From an uncultured Paracoccaceae bacterium (GTDB lineage Bacteria; Pseudomonadota; Alphaproteobacteria; Rhodobacterales; Rhodobacteraceae), in NCBI GenBank assembly GCA_938002605.1, contig CALLAF010000004.1:186001-250000 (forward strand): a DNA stretch of 64,000 nt. Reading direction: 5' to 3'. Under the pieces are notes generated by a model. It saw nothing but the letters and a program-made list of their open reading frames with translations, was not told the DNA's origin and ran no database searches. Shown piece after piece: positions 56,335-64,000 of the stretch. Numbering within the stretch: position 1 is the first letter of the stretch; the number at the start of each line of letters is the position of its first letter. A program made the translations under genes and the position numbers.

Positions 56335-57327
56335 CTACCAGAACTGCGGGGCCGCCCCAAGCGGCAAAGCCCCAAGCGACATGCGCCCTCCACTGAAAAC
56401 AAGCGGGAATTCGGGCACGCCACCCTCGGTGGCAAGAAGCGACGCAAAGTTCACGACGGTCGGTGCGATGCCTGCATCAATAGCCCCAGCCGCAACCATC
56501 AGATCGATAATCTCGTGCCATTGGTTAGATCGAAACGTGATCCGACCATCTGGGTTGCCTTGAGCATCAATATCAAACGCCCCCTGCGCGCGGAGCTCAA
56601 CCGGACCCCAAAGCAGCGTCAGATTGCGCAGTGTGAAGCGGGTAGCCTTTGGGTCTGCTCCGCGCCCGTCAAATGCATGTCGGTCCAGCGGTTGATCGAA
56701 TGTTACAGCGCTATCAAACACAGCGCGGGTCAGGGCGGCACCCAGCGCGCCGGCGGGATCAATTCGCTGCGCAATCACCGTAGGAAGCATGACCTGATCG
56801 GCATCAAAATAGGCGTCATACCGATTTTCGGCAGCCGGTTCCGCGCGAAACGCAAGCAGCGCGCGTTCCGCACTGATTTGCCAGCCAAAACTGGATGCCA
56901 CTTGGGCCTTACTTACGTCGACGGTCGCGTCATCAAACGAAAGCGCAGTATTTGCTGCAACGCCAGCGCTTGCGCGCAAACTCTCGGTCGTAATCTGTAA
57001 GGTCTGGCCACCAACGCGCAGGGTCTGGTCATTGGCGAAAGCCGCGATCACGCGGTTGGGTTGGTAGCTAAGCGCGAACACCTGTACAAAGGGCGCAGTC
57101 CAGTGCCAATCTTCGTCCTGCGGGGAAAGAGAAAAATCGGTGACTGTGGTGTCGAAACGGGACGGAAAACCGATTGTGTTCATCTCAGCATAAGTCAAAC
57201 CCCAACCGTCAGCGCGCGCCTGCGTGACAGCGGTTTGCGCGCCATAGGCAACCGCGCGTGCACCGACGAACCAATAGCCGCTATATAAAACAGATAGGAA
57301 AAGGACCAAAAACGTCAGTCGCCGCAT
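56335..57327 (-). CDS. DUF2125 protein, probable periplasmic
   Basis: A 330-residue protein of the alphaproteobacterial DUF2125 family, function unknown. An N-terminal helix (RRLTFLVLFLSVLYSGYWFV) anchors or exports it; the remainder is beta-rich with RWTAPFVQ-like strands and resembles AsmA-type repeats (e.g. LNLLWGPVELRAQGAFDID). It converges on ycjF, two bases apart. No partner is obvious. Confidence 0.8.
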   Translation of the reverse strand: MRRLTFLVLFLSVLYSGYWFVGARAVAYGAQTAVTQARADGWGLTYAEMNTIGFPSRFDTTVTDFSLSPQDEDWHWTAPFVQVFALSYQPNRVIAAFANDQTLRVGGQTLQITTESLRASAGVAANTALSFDDATVDVSKAQVASSFGWQISAERALLAFRAEPAAENRYDAYFDADQVMLPTVIAQRIDPAGALGAALTRAVFDSAVTFDQPLDRHAFDGRGADPKATRFTLRNLTLLWGPVELRAQGAFDIDAQGNPDGRITFRSNQWHEIIDLMVAAGAIDAGIAPTVVNFASLLATEGGVPEFPLVFSGGRMSLGALPLGAAPQFW

Positions 57328-57389
57328 TGCATTGCCTCGGGTATAGAATTTGATGGCAACTTAGCGGCACAGCTGCACAGGCGCGAGCA

Positions 57390-57569
57390 TTACTTCTTTT
57401 CGACGGCTTTAGTGTTTGTGGTCAGCCGATCAAGGATGTCGTCAACATCCGGAAACCGATCGTTACCCGCACGATCTTCAGCAGGGAAATGCGCCGCGGA
57501 TGACCGGAAATCTGTTGCGTCTTCGCGCAAAAGATCCAAATCCACATCCATTTTTCTGTCGTCAGCCAT
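57390..57569 (-). CDS. Short hypothetical protein, 59 residues
   Basis: A 59-residue soluble, acidic, charged protein (MADDRKMDVDLDLLREDA; DRFPDVDDILDRL) with no signal or membrane segment. AGGA lies eight to nine bases before ATG 57569; the frame extends to 57620 without a signal. I do not recognise it. It lies between DUF2125 and a gene-free interval. Confidence 0.5.
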   Translation of the reverse strand: MADDRKMDVDLDLLREDATDFRSSAAHFPAEDRAGNDRFPDVDDILDRLTTNTKAVEKK

Positions 57570-58063
57570 ATGCTTGATCCTACAAAATGCCTTTCTTGCT
57601 TGCGCACGTGCGTCAACCAAGAGTTATCCACGATATGCTTGCGCAAACGTTTACGTATTAACAATCTGACCTAAAAACTATTTTACTTCGTCGCCTTCAT
57701 CAAAAAAACTGAGAGCCCTGCTGGGCCTGAGAAAACCATTACAAATACAAGAAACTAGATAAATCACTTTCAAAGATGCCGCCGAAATGCTGCTGTAGTT
57801 TTGCAACAGTCGGATTCACCTCAGGCGCTAAGTGACACAATACATTCAACTTATCCATGTGCACGCTCTTAATCAAGCGGCGATTCGTGAGGGGGTGAAA
57901 ACGGTGAATTGCCAAAAATCTGTGTCTATGCGGCTAATGCGAACGTACCATTCTGAATTTTCGTCAACTCTGTGTCCAAAGTCACAAACGGGCAGGCGAT
58001 TGGGGCGTAGTTTTTCTTAAGCATACGTTCGTGTGTTCGGAAAACAGACTAAAGGCTCAAATC
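57570..58063. other. 494-base gap without a convincing gene
   Basis: A/T-richer region before the 58064 gene. It contains a near-match to a DnaA box (TTATCCACG at 57624-57632), isolated, and a short 62-codon open frame (57832-58020) with no ribosome binding site. It likely holds the promoter of the 58064 gene; I see no clear terminator. Confidence 0.45.
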
Positions 58064-58948
58064 ATGTTCACTCTCGCCCCCGCAAACCCCGCCCGCAGCG
58101 ATCTGGAATGGTGCTGGTTTTTGCGCGGCTTTGGCAAGGCAGGTGATGCAATCGAACGCGCCTTGTACAAAATTGGCGTGATGGATCATACGGGCTGGGC
58201 GCGATGGCAACAAAGTGCGTTGACCGAAACCGGTGCCCCTGTTGCTGTGCAGTTCTCAACGCATGATCAAGCATTGTCGATCATCACAGAGGTCGAAAAC
58301 CCCGCGCAGGACCCGAAGACGCGATTTGCAACCGCCTGCAAAGCAATCACCGCATTGGGCTGCGACGCCCCCGAAACGGCATTCCGCGAAGTGATCAGCG
58401 CCGCGCAGGGATCATCTTCCTTAGCGTTCGGCGCTCGCCTTGGTTTGCGTCATGATAACAACGCGCTGCACCTTACGCTGTATGTCGAATTGCCTGAAGG
58501 CGCGGCGGATATGTCCGGATTACTATCGCACTCCCGGGCCGGGGCCGACCACGCCGCCGATCAAAATGCGACGATGCTAGCCTATGATGTTCAAACCAAA
58601 CATATCACTTTGTTTAGCATCCCCGATTCTGAAGCCCTGACCCAATTGCCGGGCGTCTGCGCCCGCAAACAGCCCGTTGCGACACGCAGAAAACTGGGCA
58701 CCGAAGACACCGCGTATAAGGTGCCCCAAAATGACATCTCCTCTGCCGATACAGAAATTTTGGGACAGCTAACCAGCTTGAAACAGCGCGTGCGTCAAAG
58801 ACACGCCTGCCTGATTGACCATCTACAAACAACGGTTCCAGAAGCCGCATTTCGCGGGGATATTTGGGTGTCAGAGCAAGCAGATGGTCAGACAGCGTTG
58901 TCGATTGACATCGCCGCGCCTTGGATAGGGACAGACCAGCCGTACTAA
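58064..58948 (+). CDS. Hypothetical protein, 294 residues
   Basis: A soluble protein with no signal peptide or membrane helix and no motif that I recognise. The region LHLTLYVELPEGAADMSG and the C-terminal KQRVRQRHACLIDHLQ look like a folded alpha/beta domain. Start is ATG 58064 with AAAGG nine bases upstream; a GTG at 58031 is possible. It stands alone on the plus strand upstream of a Crp-type regulator with 267 bases between. Call as real is from codon use and length. Confidence 0.6.
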   Translation: MFTLAPANPARSDLEWCWFLRGFGKAGDAIERALYKIGVMDHTGWARWQQSALTETGAPVAVQFSTHDQALSIITEVENPAQDPKTRFATACKAITALGCDAPETAFREVISAAQGSSSLAFGARLGLRHDNNALHLTLYVELPEGAADMSGLLSHSRAGADHAADQNATMLAYDVQTKHITLFSIPDSEALTQLPGVCARKQPVATRRKLGTEDTAYKVPQNDISSADTEILGQLTSLKQRVRQRHACLIDHLQTTVPEAAFRGDIWVSEQADGQTALSIDIAAPWIGTDQPY

Positions 58949-59215
58949 CTTGTTGTTTATAGGTCACATCACGTAATTGGGCATCACGTGGTAAACACAC
59001 CCCAAAGCCCGCAATAATTGGCCAAAATGCAAGCCATGCTTGCGCGCCAATGATCCGCACCGTGACGGCTGCGATCCAAATTTGCTGGGCATATCATTTT
59101 CTATATTTGGAGCGATCGTTTGCGTGCCTATAGTCCCACTACGGACAAAGGGATGTAGCATGACATACTCACGATACCAGCGCGTTACGCGCCGTAAACA
59201 CGTGTGGTTCATACA

Positions 59216-59896
59216 ATGACGCCTCAAGAATTGCTGCACTACAATTTGCCGCTTTTTTCCGGTGTAACCATCGAAGATTTGGCCGATATTCCACTTGCTG
59301 TAACCGAAAAGACATTTAGTGCGTGGCAAACGATCTTTGATCAAGATGACAATTCGCACGATGTCTATTTCTTGCTGTACGGGTCTTTGCTCGCCGTATT
59401 TTGGACAAGCGACGGACGTGAAATCGTGTTTTCACGATTTGCGATCGGGGCACATTTTGGCGAGTTGGCCGCGTTAGACGGCACGAGCAGATCACTGGCA
59501 ACTGTCGCGAAAACCGAAACCAAAGTCCTCATTCTCAAACGCGACAGTTTTTTGCGCTTGTTCAACGAGGTACCGTTGATCCGCGATCGGATTACCCAAC
59601 AGATGGTCGCGCGCATTCGCACGCTCACTGAGCGCAACATGGAAATGACGACGCTATCCGTTGAGCAACGGGTTAGCACGTATTTGCTGCGCCTTGCGGC
59701 CGAACACGGAAAATTATGTGTAGGTGCCATCATCGAAAACGCTCCGACACATGCAGAAATTGCTGGAACCATCGGCGCAAACCGTGAAATGGTCAGCCGG
59801 TCAATCAGCAAGCTGTCAAAACGCGGCGTCATCAAAGCTGCGCGGCAACGTATCGAAATCCTTGATCCGGCTGCCCTTTCCGAGGATTTATCTTAA
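59216..59896 (+). CDS. Crp/Fnr-family transcriptional regulator
   Basis: A 226-residue regulator with an N-terminal cNMP-type domain and C-terminal HTH. The phosphate-binding cassette FGELAALDGTSRS at about 81-93 keeps Glu83 and Arg92, so cAMP- or cGMP-like binding is plausible, unlike FNR there are no clustered cysteines. The recognition helix region is HAEIAGTIGANREMVSRSIS at about 180-199. ATG 59216 is used although the ribosome binding site is weak; a GTG four codons earlier is an alternative. A 10-base-arm dyad follows the stop. Targets are unknown. Confidence 0.88.
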   Translation: MTPQELLHYNLPLFSGVTIEDLADIPLAVTEKTFSAWQTIFDQDDNSHDVYFLLYGSLLAVFWTSDGREIVFSRFAIGAHFGELAALDGTSRSLATVAKTETKVLILKRDSFLRLFNEVPLIRDRITQQMVARIRTLTERNMEMTTLSVEQRVSTYLLRLAAEHGKLCVGAIIENAPTHAEIAGTIGANREMVSRSISKLSKRGVIKAARQRIEILDPAALSEDLS

Positions 59897-59902
59897 CCGT
59901 GT

Positions 59903-59938
59903 CTTAACACACAAACCGTATCAATGCGGTGCGTTAAG
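59903..59938. promoter_or_regulatory. Dyad after the Crp-type gene
   Basis: CTTAACACAC (59903-59912) and GTGCGTTAAG (59929-59938) match at nine of ten positions when inverted, with inner ACCG/CGGT arms. It begins seven bases after the stop codon and has no T-tract. It could be a weak terminator, or an operator ahead of a possible small gene at 59953. Confidence 0.4.
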
Positions 59939-59952
59939 CATGTTATAAGTAT

Positions 59953-60057
59953 ATGAAAGGCGGCACCATCGTGAGGTTATTTAGTATTTTGGGACCCGAA
60001 GGTGTTGTTGGGGTCATCGGCGCAAGCGTATTTTTGTTGCAGCGCCTGTTAACTTAA
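59953..60057 (+). CDS. Possible 34-residue hydrophobic peptide
   Basis: ATG 59953 to TAA 60055 encodes a peptide beginning MKGGTIVRLFSILG and continuing with a hydrophobic segment (GVVGVIGASVFLLQRLLT), i.e. a single membrane helix. It has no clear ribosome binding site; an inner GTG start at 59971 with AAAGG ten bases upstream would give a 28-residue form. Whether it is expressed is unknown. Confidence 0.35.
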   Translation: MKGGTIVRLFSILGPEGVVGVIGASVFLLQRLLT

Positions 60058-60126
60058 TCCCCCCACACAATTGACCCGCGCAAAAGACGGCTTACCTTGA
60101 CAGGATCATAACCCAAAGGAATGCCA

Positions 60127-61119
60127 ATGTTCTTGCGCGCCGCCGCCACTGCCCTCTTCACTGTTTTCAGCCAACCCGCCTTCGCGCTATGCGCTGGCGA
60201 AAGCTATCTTAATCAGCTTAGCGCCGAAGAGCATCAAAAATTGTCAGCAGCGGTTGCAGATATCCCTTTTGCGCAAGGGCTGGTTTGGGACGCGCAAAAA
60301 GATGCGCAAAACCTGCGCATTATCGGAACGATGCATATCTATGACCCGCGCCTTGACGCGCTGTTCGCGCAGGTTTCTGCAAGCGTCGTATCTGCTGATT
60401 TGATTTTGGTCGAGGCCACACCTGACGATCAGGCGGACCTGCAACAACTGATGGCCCGTGATCCCAGTCAGCTGTTTCTTGTCGACGGTCCTACGCTGCC
60501 TGAACTTCTCGATAGCCAAACTTGGGAACTGCTTTCGCAGGCCGCTGCAGACCGGAACATACCAAGCTTCATGATCGCGAAAATGCAACCTTGGTACGCA
60601 TCGTTGCTTTTGGCCATGCCACCTTGCGCGATGGATGATGTGATTGCAGGCCGTTTGGGACTAGACCATATGATCATGGACGCGGCGGCACAGGCAGGCG
60701 TTCCCTTGCAATCGCTCGAAGCCTTCACCACGCTATTCGCAATATTCCAAGAAGATAGCTTGGACGAGCAGATCGAATTTTTACGCATGGGGCTGATGAT
60801 GCCCGATACCCAGCAGCAGGTATTTGTCGCCATGCTTGACAGATATTTCGCCAAAGACGTTGGCACCCTATGGGAAATGTCGCGGCTCACGCTCGCCGAC
60901 GTGCCGGAGATCGATTTAGAAACCGCAACCGAGCTTTTTGACGAAACCCAAGATGCAATCCTTGATGAACGGAACCGCAACTGGATTCCTGTCATCACCG
61001 AAGCAACCCAGGCCCACGATAACGTCATCGTCGCAGCCGGGGCCGCGCATTTGATTGGTGAAAACGGAATTTTGAATCTGCTCCAAAATGACGGCTGGAC
61101 GCTGACGCGCGCCGATTAG
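60127..61119 (+). CDS. TraB/GumN family protein
   Basis: A 330-residue protein of the TraB/GumN/Tiki superfamily, putatively a membrane-associated metalloprotease or regulator. A signal peptide (AAATALFTVFSQPAFA) indicates periplasmic location. The two conserved GxxH motifs are GTMH in LRIIGTMHIYDPR and GAAH in VAAGAAHLIGEN, both His intact, with a Glu in VEATPDD. ATG 60127 is favoured because AAAGGA sits six bases upstream; ATG 60121 would have no spacing. Confidence 0.83.
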   Translation: MFLRAAATALFTVFSQPAFALCAGESYLNQLSAEEHQKLSAAVADIPFAQGLVWDAQKDAQNLRIIGTMHIYDPRLDALFAQVSASVVSADLILVEATPDDQADLQQLMARDPSQLFLVDGPTLPELLDSQTWELLSQAAADRNIPSFMIAKMQPWYASLLLAMPPCAMDDVIAGRLGLDHMIMDAAAQAGVPLQSLEAFTTLFAIFQEDSLDEQIEFLRMGLMMPDTQQQVFVAMLDRYFAKDVGTLWEMSRLTLADVPEIDLETATELFDETQDAILDERNRNWIPVITEATQAHDNVIVAAGAAHLIGENGILNLLQNDGWTLTRAD

Positions 61120-61769
61120 TCGTCGCCGAAATCAGCCAACCCCTGCTTGCCGGCATCGGTCAACGCATAGATGCCGCGATCAACACGTTCGAACCAGCCG
61201 TAGTGATCGTCGGCCATGATGCGCGTGGCCTGCGGCACTTCGGCCCAGTCTTTGACTTTGGCACCTTTTGATGGCCCGTGGATCGCAAGAAATCGGGCGC
61301 AGCGCACAGCATCTTGGCGGTATCCTGTCACGATCCCATGTCGCGTGGCGCCGCCCGCATTGGGGTCTCCCTGCAACCGATCAAACGCGCGCAACAGCCG
61401 GGTTTTCTTTTTGTTAGATTTGCGGGCCGCATAGGGACCCGGATCAGCCAGAACTTCAACAAACCCATCGCGTGCCCGCACTGTCATTACGCCCAGACCC
61501 GCGCGACGCGCGAGGTTTACGTTTGCTTTCAATGCCTTGGCGCGCCCCCCTGCAGGTACCGCAATATAAACATCATCGGTTAGCGCAAGCCTTTCAATCC
61601 CTTGATGAAACAACGCCAACGAAAACCCCAGCTTCAGTTCGACCACGATCAGATCATCGCCACGCCGTCCGACAACATCGGCGGCACCGACTTCTCCTTT
61701 GACGTCATAGCCTTGGCGCTGCAAATGGGCCTTGATCGGCGGGTATAGGTCAGCTTCGCGCAATTGCAT
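61116..61769 (-). CDS. DUF2161 PD-(D/E)XK nuclease-fold protein
   Basis: A 217-residue protein of the DUF2161 family, predicted to have a restriction-endonuclease-like fold: Asp31 in VGAADVVGRRGDD and Glu44-X-Lys46 in VVELKLGF form the classical D...ExK pattern. A helical C-terminal domain (RYGIVT, ADDHYGWFERVDRGIYALT) resembles a winged helix. Biological role is unknown. It converges on the TraB-like gene with a four-base overlap, and a palindromic repeat lies just upstream of its start. Confidence 0.8.
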   Translation of the reverse strand: MQLREADLYPPIKAHLQRQGYDVKGEVGAADVVGRRGDDLIVVELKLGFSLALFHQGIERLALTDDVYIAVPAGGRAKALKANVNLARRAGLGVMTVRARDGFVEVLADPGPYAARKSNKKKTRLLRAFDRLQGDPNAGGATRHGIVTGYRQDAVRCARFLAIHGPSKGAKVKDWAEVPQATRIMADDHYGWFERVDRGIYALTDAGKQGLADFGDD

Positions 61770-61773
61770 CTTT

Positions 61774-61805
61774 CGCGTAGGGTGGATCTTGATCCACCTT
61801 ACACC
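61774..61805. repeat. REP-like palindrome, copy 3
   Basis: CGCGTAGGGTGGAT followed by a CTTG spacer, then ATCCACC and TTACACC. The arms are identical to the copy after pckA (7919-7948) apart from the loop, 54 kb away. It lies upstream of the divergent DUF2161 and pyrophosphatase genes. Confidence 0.8.
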
Positions 61806-61880
61806 ATTAAGACCATGGGGTGACAGTCGCTTGGTGTGGTTTTATAAGGCGGTCAAAGTCTCCCTTAGAAAGCATCACAC

Positions 61881-62798
61881 ATGACGACTCTTGTTTTTGG
61901 CCATAAAGCCCCCGACACTGACAGCACCGGATCCCCTTTGATTTGGGAATGGTTCCTGAACCACACAGGCATCGAAGCCAAAGCTGCATTGTTGGGCGCC
62001 CCCAACACCGAGGCTGCATTTGTTGCAAAGCGCTGGGGTTTTGATTTGCCCGACGTGATTGATGATGTCGAAGATGACCAAAAATGTGTGATCGTCGACA
62101 CCAACAACCCTGCCGAACTGCCCGCGAACATCAATAACGCCGATGTTCTGGCGATCATCGACCACCATAAACTGGCTGGCGGCCTAGAAACAAAGAACCC
62201 GATCAACATCACCATCCGGCCGCTCGCCTGTACGGCGACAATCATGCACGAGATGATGGGCGACAAAGCCGCTGACATGCCCGAAGGCGTCAAAGGTCTG
62301 ATGCTATCTTGTATCCTGTCCGACACATTGGCGTTCCGTTCGCCAACCACAACATCGATGGATAAAGAGCTCGCCGAAACACTGGCCGCAGATTTGAAAA
62401 TCGATCTCGAAGCTTATGCATCCGAAATGTTTGAAGCGAAATCAGACGTCTCTGCATTCTCAGACGCGGAACTACTGCGCATGGACAGCAAAGAATACGG
62501 CGTCGACGGCAAGAAATTCCGCGTCTCAGTTCTGGAAACAACTGCGCCAAAAATCATCTTGGATCGTCAGAAATCCATCATGGAAACAATGCCAAAAGTC
62601 GCCAAAGAAGACGGCGTAGACGAGGTTCTGTTGTTCGTCGTCGACATCCTGAACGAAGAAGCAACAATGTTCATTCCGAACGACGTTGTGAAATCCGTAG
62701 CTGAAAAATCATTCGACGCCATCGTCGAAGGTGACAGCGTCGTTCTGCCCGGCATCATGAGCCGGAAAAAGCAGATCATCCCGAACCTCAAAGCTTAA
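61881..62798 (+). CDS. ppaC: Manganese-dependent inorganic pyrophosphatase (family II)
   Basis: Hydrolyses pyrophosphate with Mn2+ or Co2+. The 305-residue DHH-family enzyme has GHKAPDTDS at 7-15 (His8, Asp12, Asp14), VDTNN at 72-76, the DHH motif IIDHHKL at 92-98 and the C-terminal substrate-binding SRKKQ at 294-298. There are no CBS domains. Family II enzymes are less common in Alphaproteobacteria than the family I Mg enzyme but occur in several Roseobacters. It is followed by a HAD hydrolase gene 23 bases on. Confidence 0.94.
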   Translation: MTTLVFGHKAPDTDSTGSPLIWEWFLNHTGIEAKAALLGAPNTEAAFVAKRWGFDLPDVIDDVEDDQKCVIVDTNNPAELPANINNADVLAIIDHHKLAGGLETKNPINITIRPLACTATIMHEMMGDKAADMPEGVKGLMLSCILSDTLAFRSPTTTSMDKELAETLAADLKIDLEAYASEMFEAKSDVSAFSDAELLRMDSKEYGVDGKKFRVSVLETTAPKIILDRQKSIMETMPKVAKEDGVDEVLLFVVDILNEEATMFIPNDVVKSVAEKSFDAIVEGDSVVLPGIMSRKKQIIPNLKA

Positions 62799-62821
62799 TC
62801 TCCCTATACAAAGGCCGCGCC

Positions 62822-63697
62822 ATGACCCGGATTATCGAAACTTTCGCAGACATCTCGGGCCAATACGACGCGGCCTTTGTCGACCTTTGGGGCTGTATGC
62901 ACGATGGGATTAAGGCGCTGCCTGATGCCGTCGCCGCGATGCAGGCTTACCGTGCCAACGGTGGCATTGTAGTGCTTGTCACCAATTCGCCGCGCCCGTG
63001 GGAATCCGTCGCGCGACAAATACTTGGCTTTGGCATTCCCGAAGATGCGTGGGACGCGATTGCCACCTCAGGCGATAGCGCCCGCGCCGCCATGTACCGC
63101 GGGATTGTTGGTGAGAAAGTATATTTCATGGGTGAAAGCCCGCGTGACGATGATTTTTTTAAGCCATTGTCAGTGATCAAAAACCCAGTCGATATTCAGC
63201 GCGTGCCGCTAGATCAGGCCGAAGGAATCGTATGCTGCGGCCCGTTTGATCCGATGGCCGATATTGATGTGAACCGCGCGGATTTTCTGTTCGCGAAACA
63301 AAAGGGGCTCAAGTTGCTATGCGCGAACCCCGATATTGTTGTGGATCGCGGCGAGGTCCGTGAATGGTGTGCGGGCGCATTGGCCCAGCTTTATACCGAT
63401 ATGGGCGGCGAAAGCCTCTATTTTGGCAAACCACATCCCCCCATTTACGACCTTGCGCGCCGTCGCCTGGCTGCTTTGAACAGGCTGCCCGCTGACGCCC
63501 CAATTATCGCCATCGGCGATGGGCCTCACACTGATGTTTTGGGCGCGGTACAAGAAGATTTGGACGTGCTGTTTATTTCTGGCGGGCTTGCCGCCGCTGA
63601 GACCAAAACAACGATCCAACCTGATCCAGATGCGCTACGCGATTATCTGAACGCGCAGCAAACGCATGCGACCTTTGCAATCGGACAATTACGTTAA
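62822..63697 (+). CDS. TIGR01459-type HAD-superfamily hydrolase
   Basis: A 291-residue NagD-like HAD phosphatase of the TIGR01459 subfamily. The nucleophile Asp is in FVDLWGCMHDGIK (DLWG in place of DVWG), VLVTNSPRP is motif II, KPHPPIYDLA motif III and IGDGPHTDVLGA motif IV. The substrate is unknown. It follows ppaC closely, probably in one transcript, which links phosphate/pyrophosphate chemistry. Confidence 0.86.
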   Translation: MTRIIETFADISGQYDAAFVDLWGCMHDGIKALPDAVAAMQAYRANGGIVVLVTNSPRPWESVARQILGFGIPEDAWDAIATSGDSARAAMYRGIVGEKVYFMGESPRDDDFFKPLSVIKNPVDIQRVPLDQAEGIVCCGPFDPMADIDVNRADFLFAKQKGLKLLCANPDIVVDRGEVREWCAGALAQLYTDMGGESLYFGKPHPPIYDLARRRLAALNRLPADAPIIAIGDGPHTDVLGAVQEDLDVLFISGGLAAAETKTTIQPDPDALRDYLNAQQTHATFAIGQLR

Positions 63698-63784
63698 GGG
63701 CACTTGATTTTTCTGCAGTTGCAAAGTAATAAAGTTTCAAGTCCGAAAGGCGTACCGGATTTTTGTTACCCTATGGAACACAGC

Positions 63785-64000
63785 ATGCTTGATAATGCCC
63801 CACGTGGAACCATCTGCATTGAAGACATCGAAATCGGGATGATCCGCACCCTTCGCAAGGTTGTGACGGATGAAGATATCGAAATGTTCGCCGCTGTGTC
63901 GACAGATCATAACCCGGTCCATCTCGACGATGACTATGCCCAAGATACAATCTTTGGCGGACGAATCGCGCACGGCATGCTCACAGCCGGGTTGATCAGC
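63785..64000 (+). CDS. MaoC-family hydratase, 3' end cut by window edge
   Basis: The frame from ATG 63785 (GGAA eight bases upstream) is open to the end of the window: MLDNAPRGTICIEDIEIGMI, LRKVVTDEDIEMFAAVSTDH, NPVHLDDDYAQDTIFGG and RIAHGMLTAG. The Asp-His pair in STDHNPVH and RIAHGM is the hot-dog-fold hydratase-2 motif. (R)-specific enoyl-CoA hydratase or a related MaoC-type enzyme is likely. The start and N-terminus are complete; the C-terminus is outside. A GTG/ATG at 63773 would add four residues. Confidence 0.85.
   Translation, partial: MLDNAPRGTICIEDIEIGMIRTLRKVVTDEDIEMFAAVSTDHNPVHLDDDYAQDTIFGGRIAHGMLTAGLIS

Noticed and set aside
57624-57632. TTATCCACG, a near-match to the DnaA box TTATCCACA
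   Set aside because: Only one isolated copy, no cluster or AT-rich unwinding region, and no replication genes nearby, so no origin call.
57701-57740. Weak resemblance to a riboswitch-like CTGAGA element
   Set aside because: Only the CTGAGA word is present; the rest of the thiamin pyrophosphate aptamer is missing, and the nearby genes are unrelated to thiamin.
57832-58020. 62-residue open frame on the plus strand
   Set aside because: No start signal and unusual composition; overlaps the likely promoter region of the 58064 gene.
1-64000. tRNA, rRNA, CRISPR, insertion sequences, prophage or toxin-antitoxin loci
   Set aside because: Looked for TTCGA-type T-arms, spaced repeats, terminal inverted repeats, transposase motifs and integrase motifs by eye and found none.

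Overview
The window is a chromosomal segment of an alphaproteobacterium, most likely a marine Rhodobacteraceae (Roseobacter-group; Yoonia/Loktanella/Octadecabacter-like). The evidence is the short HPr kinase fused into a PTS-like regulatory cluster next to chvG-chvI with pckA divergent, an N-terminally extended (2S)-methylsuccinyl-CoA dehydrogenase of the ethylmalonyl-CoA pathway, a pdxJ-acpS-lepB-rnc-era-DUF1491 gene string, two Hint_2-type proteins, DUF2125/DUF2161/DUF3859 proteins, COQ9, and a CCTCCGGCGGGAGTA-type intergenic repeat familiar from that family. Base composition is moderately GC-rich. I saw no rRNA or tRNA gene, no CRISPR array, no IS element and no phage genes. Assignments are from reading sequences and motifs, without database searches.

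Layout. 1-6019: 3' end of hbdA, a lysophospholipid-type acyltransferase, then a minus-strand cluster chvI-chvG-hprK-rapZ-EIIA-HPr (transcribed in that order). 6020-9315: divergent pckA behind a spaced direct repeat, a DUF3859 protein and a TauE/SafE permease, punctuated by palindromic repeats. 9465-20543: mcd, then a long minus-strand housekeeping string (recO; DUF1491, era, rnc, lepB, acpS, a secreted protein, pdxJ, DUF2062, the bifunctional RelA/SpoT enzyme, rpoZ, folK). 20652-24571: NYN nuclease-like protein, ispH, LysE exporter, methyltransferase, rnhA and a TRIC-type channel. 24572-29039: quinone oxidoreductase, COQ9, rpsU and two convergent Hint-domain proteins. 29127-33364: ftsK and a DapC-like aminotransferase.

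33365-39488 is the accessory part: a TetR regulator divergent from a CrtC/AttH-like lipocalin protein with two matching operator palindromes between them, several gene-poor gaps, a small secreted protein, an amidase, a small XRE protein with a cysteine-rich tail, a lipoprotein and a decayed lipase-like pseudogene translationally coupled to it. 39489-46314: UbiH-type hydroxylase, a membrane protein, a Trm112-like 59-residue protein, LON-domain protein, CnoX-like thioredoxin, NUDIX, phosphodiester glycosidase, rbfA, dapB and a DUF6985-like orphan. 46535-53407: tamB, tamA, truA. 53503-57569: YcjX-GNAT-YcjF coupled operon, DUF2125 and a short protein. 58064-64000: an unrecognised 294-residue protein, a Crp-type regulator, a possible 34-residue protein, TraB/GumN, DUF2161 nuclease-fold protein, Mn-dependent pyrophosphatase, a HAD hydrolase and the start of a MaoC-family gene.

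Functional themes: (1) carbon/energy-envelope signalling (PTS phosphocarriers, HprK, RapZ, ChvGI, pckA); (2) stringent-response hardware (ppGpp enzyme next to the omega subunit); (3) outer-membrane assembly (TamAB); (4) acetyl-CoA assimilation (hbdA, mcd, MaoC-type hydratase). Most of the window is ordinary core genome. The most interesting parts are the TetR/lipocalin operator pair, the Hint pair, the repeated palindromes, the lipase pseudogene and a few small or orphan proteins. I did not find a convincing wholly new multi-gene system.
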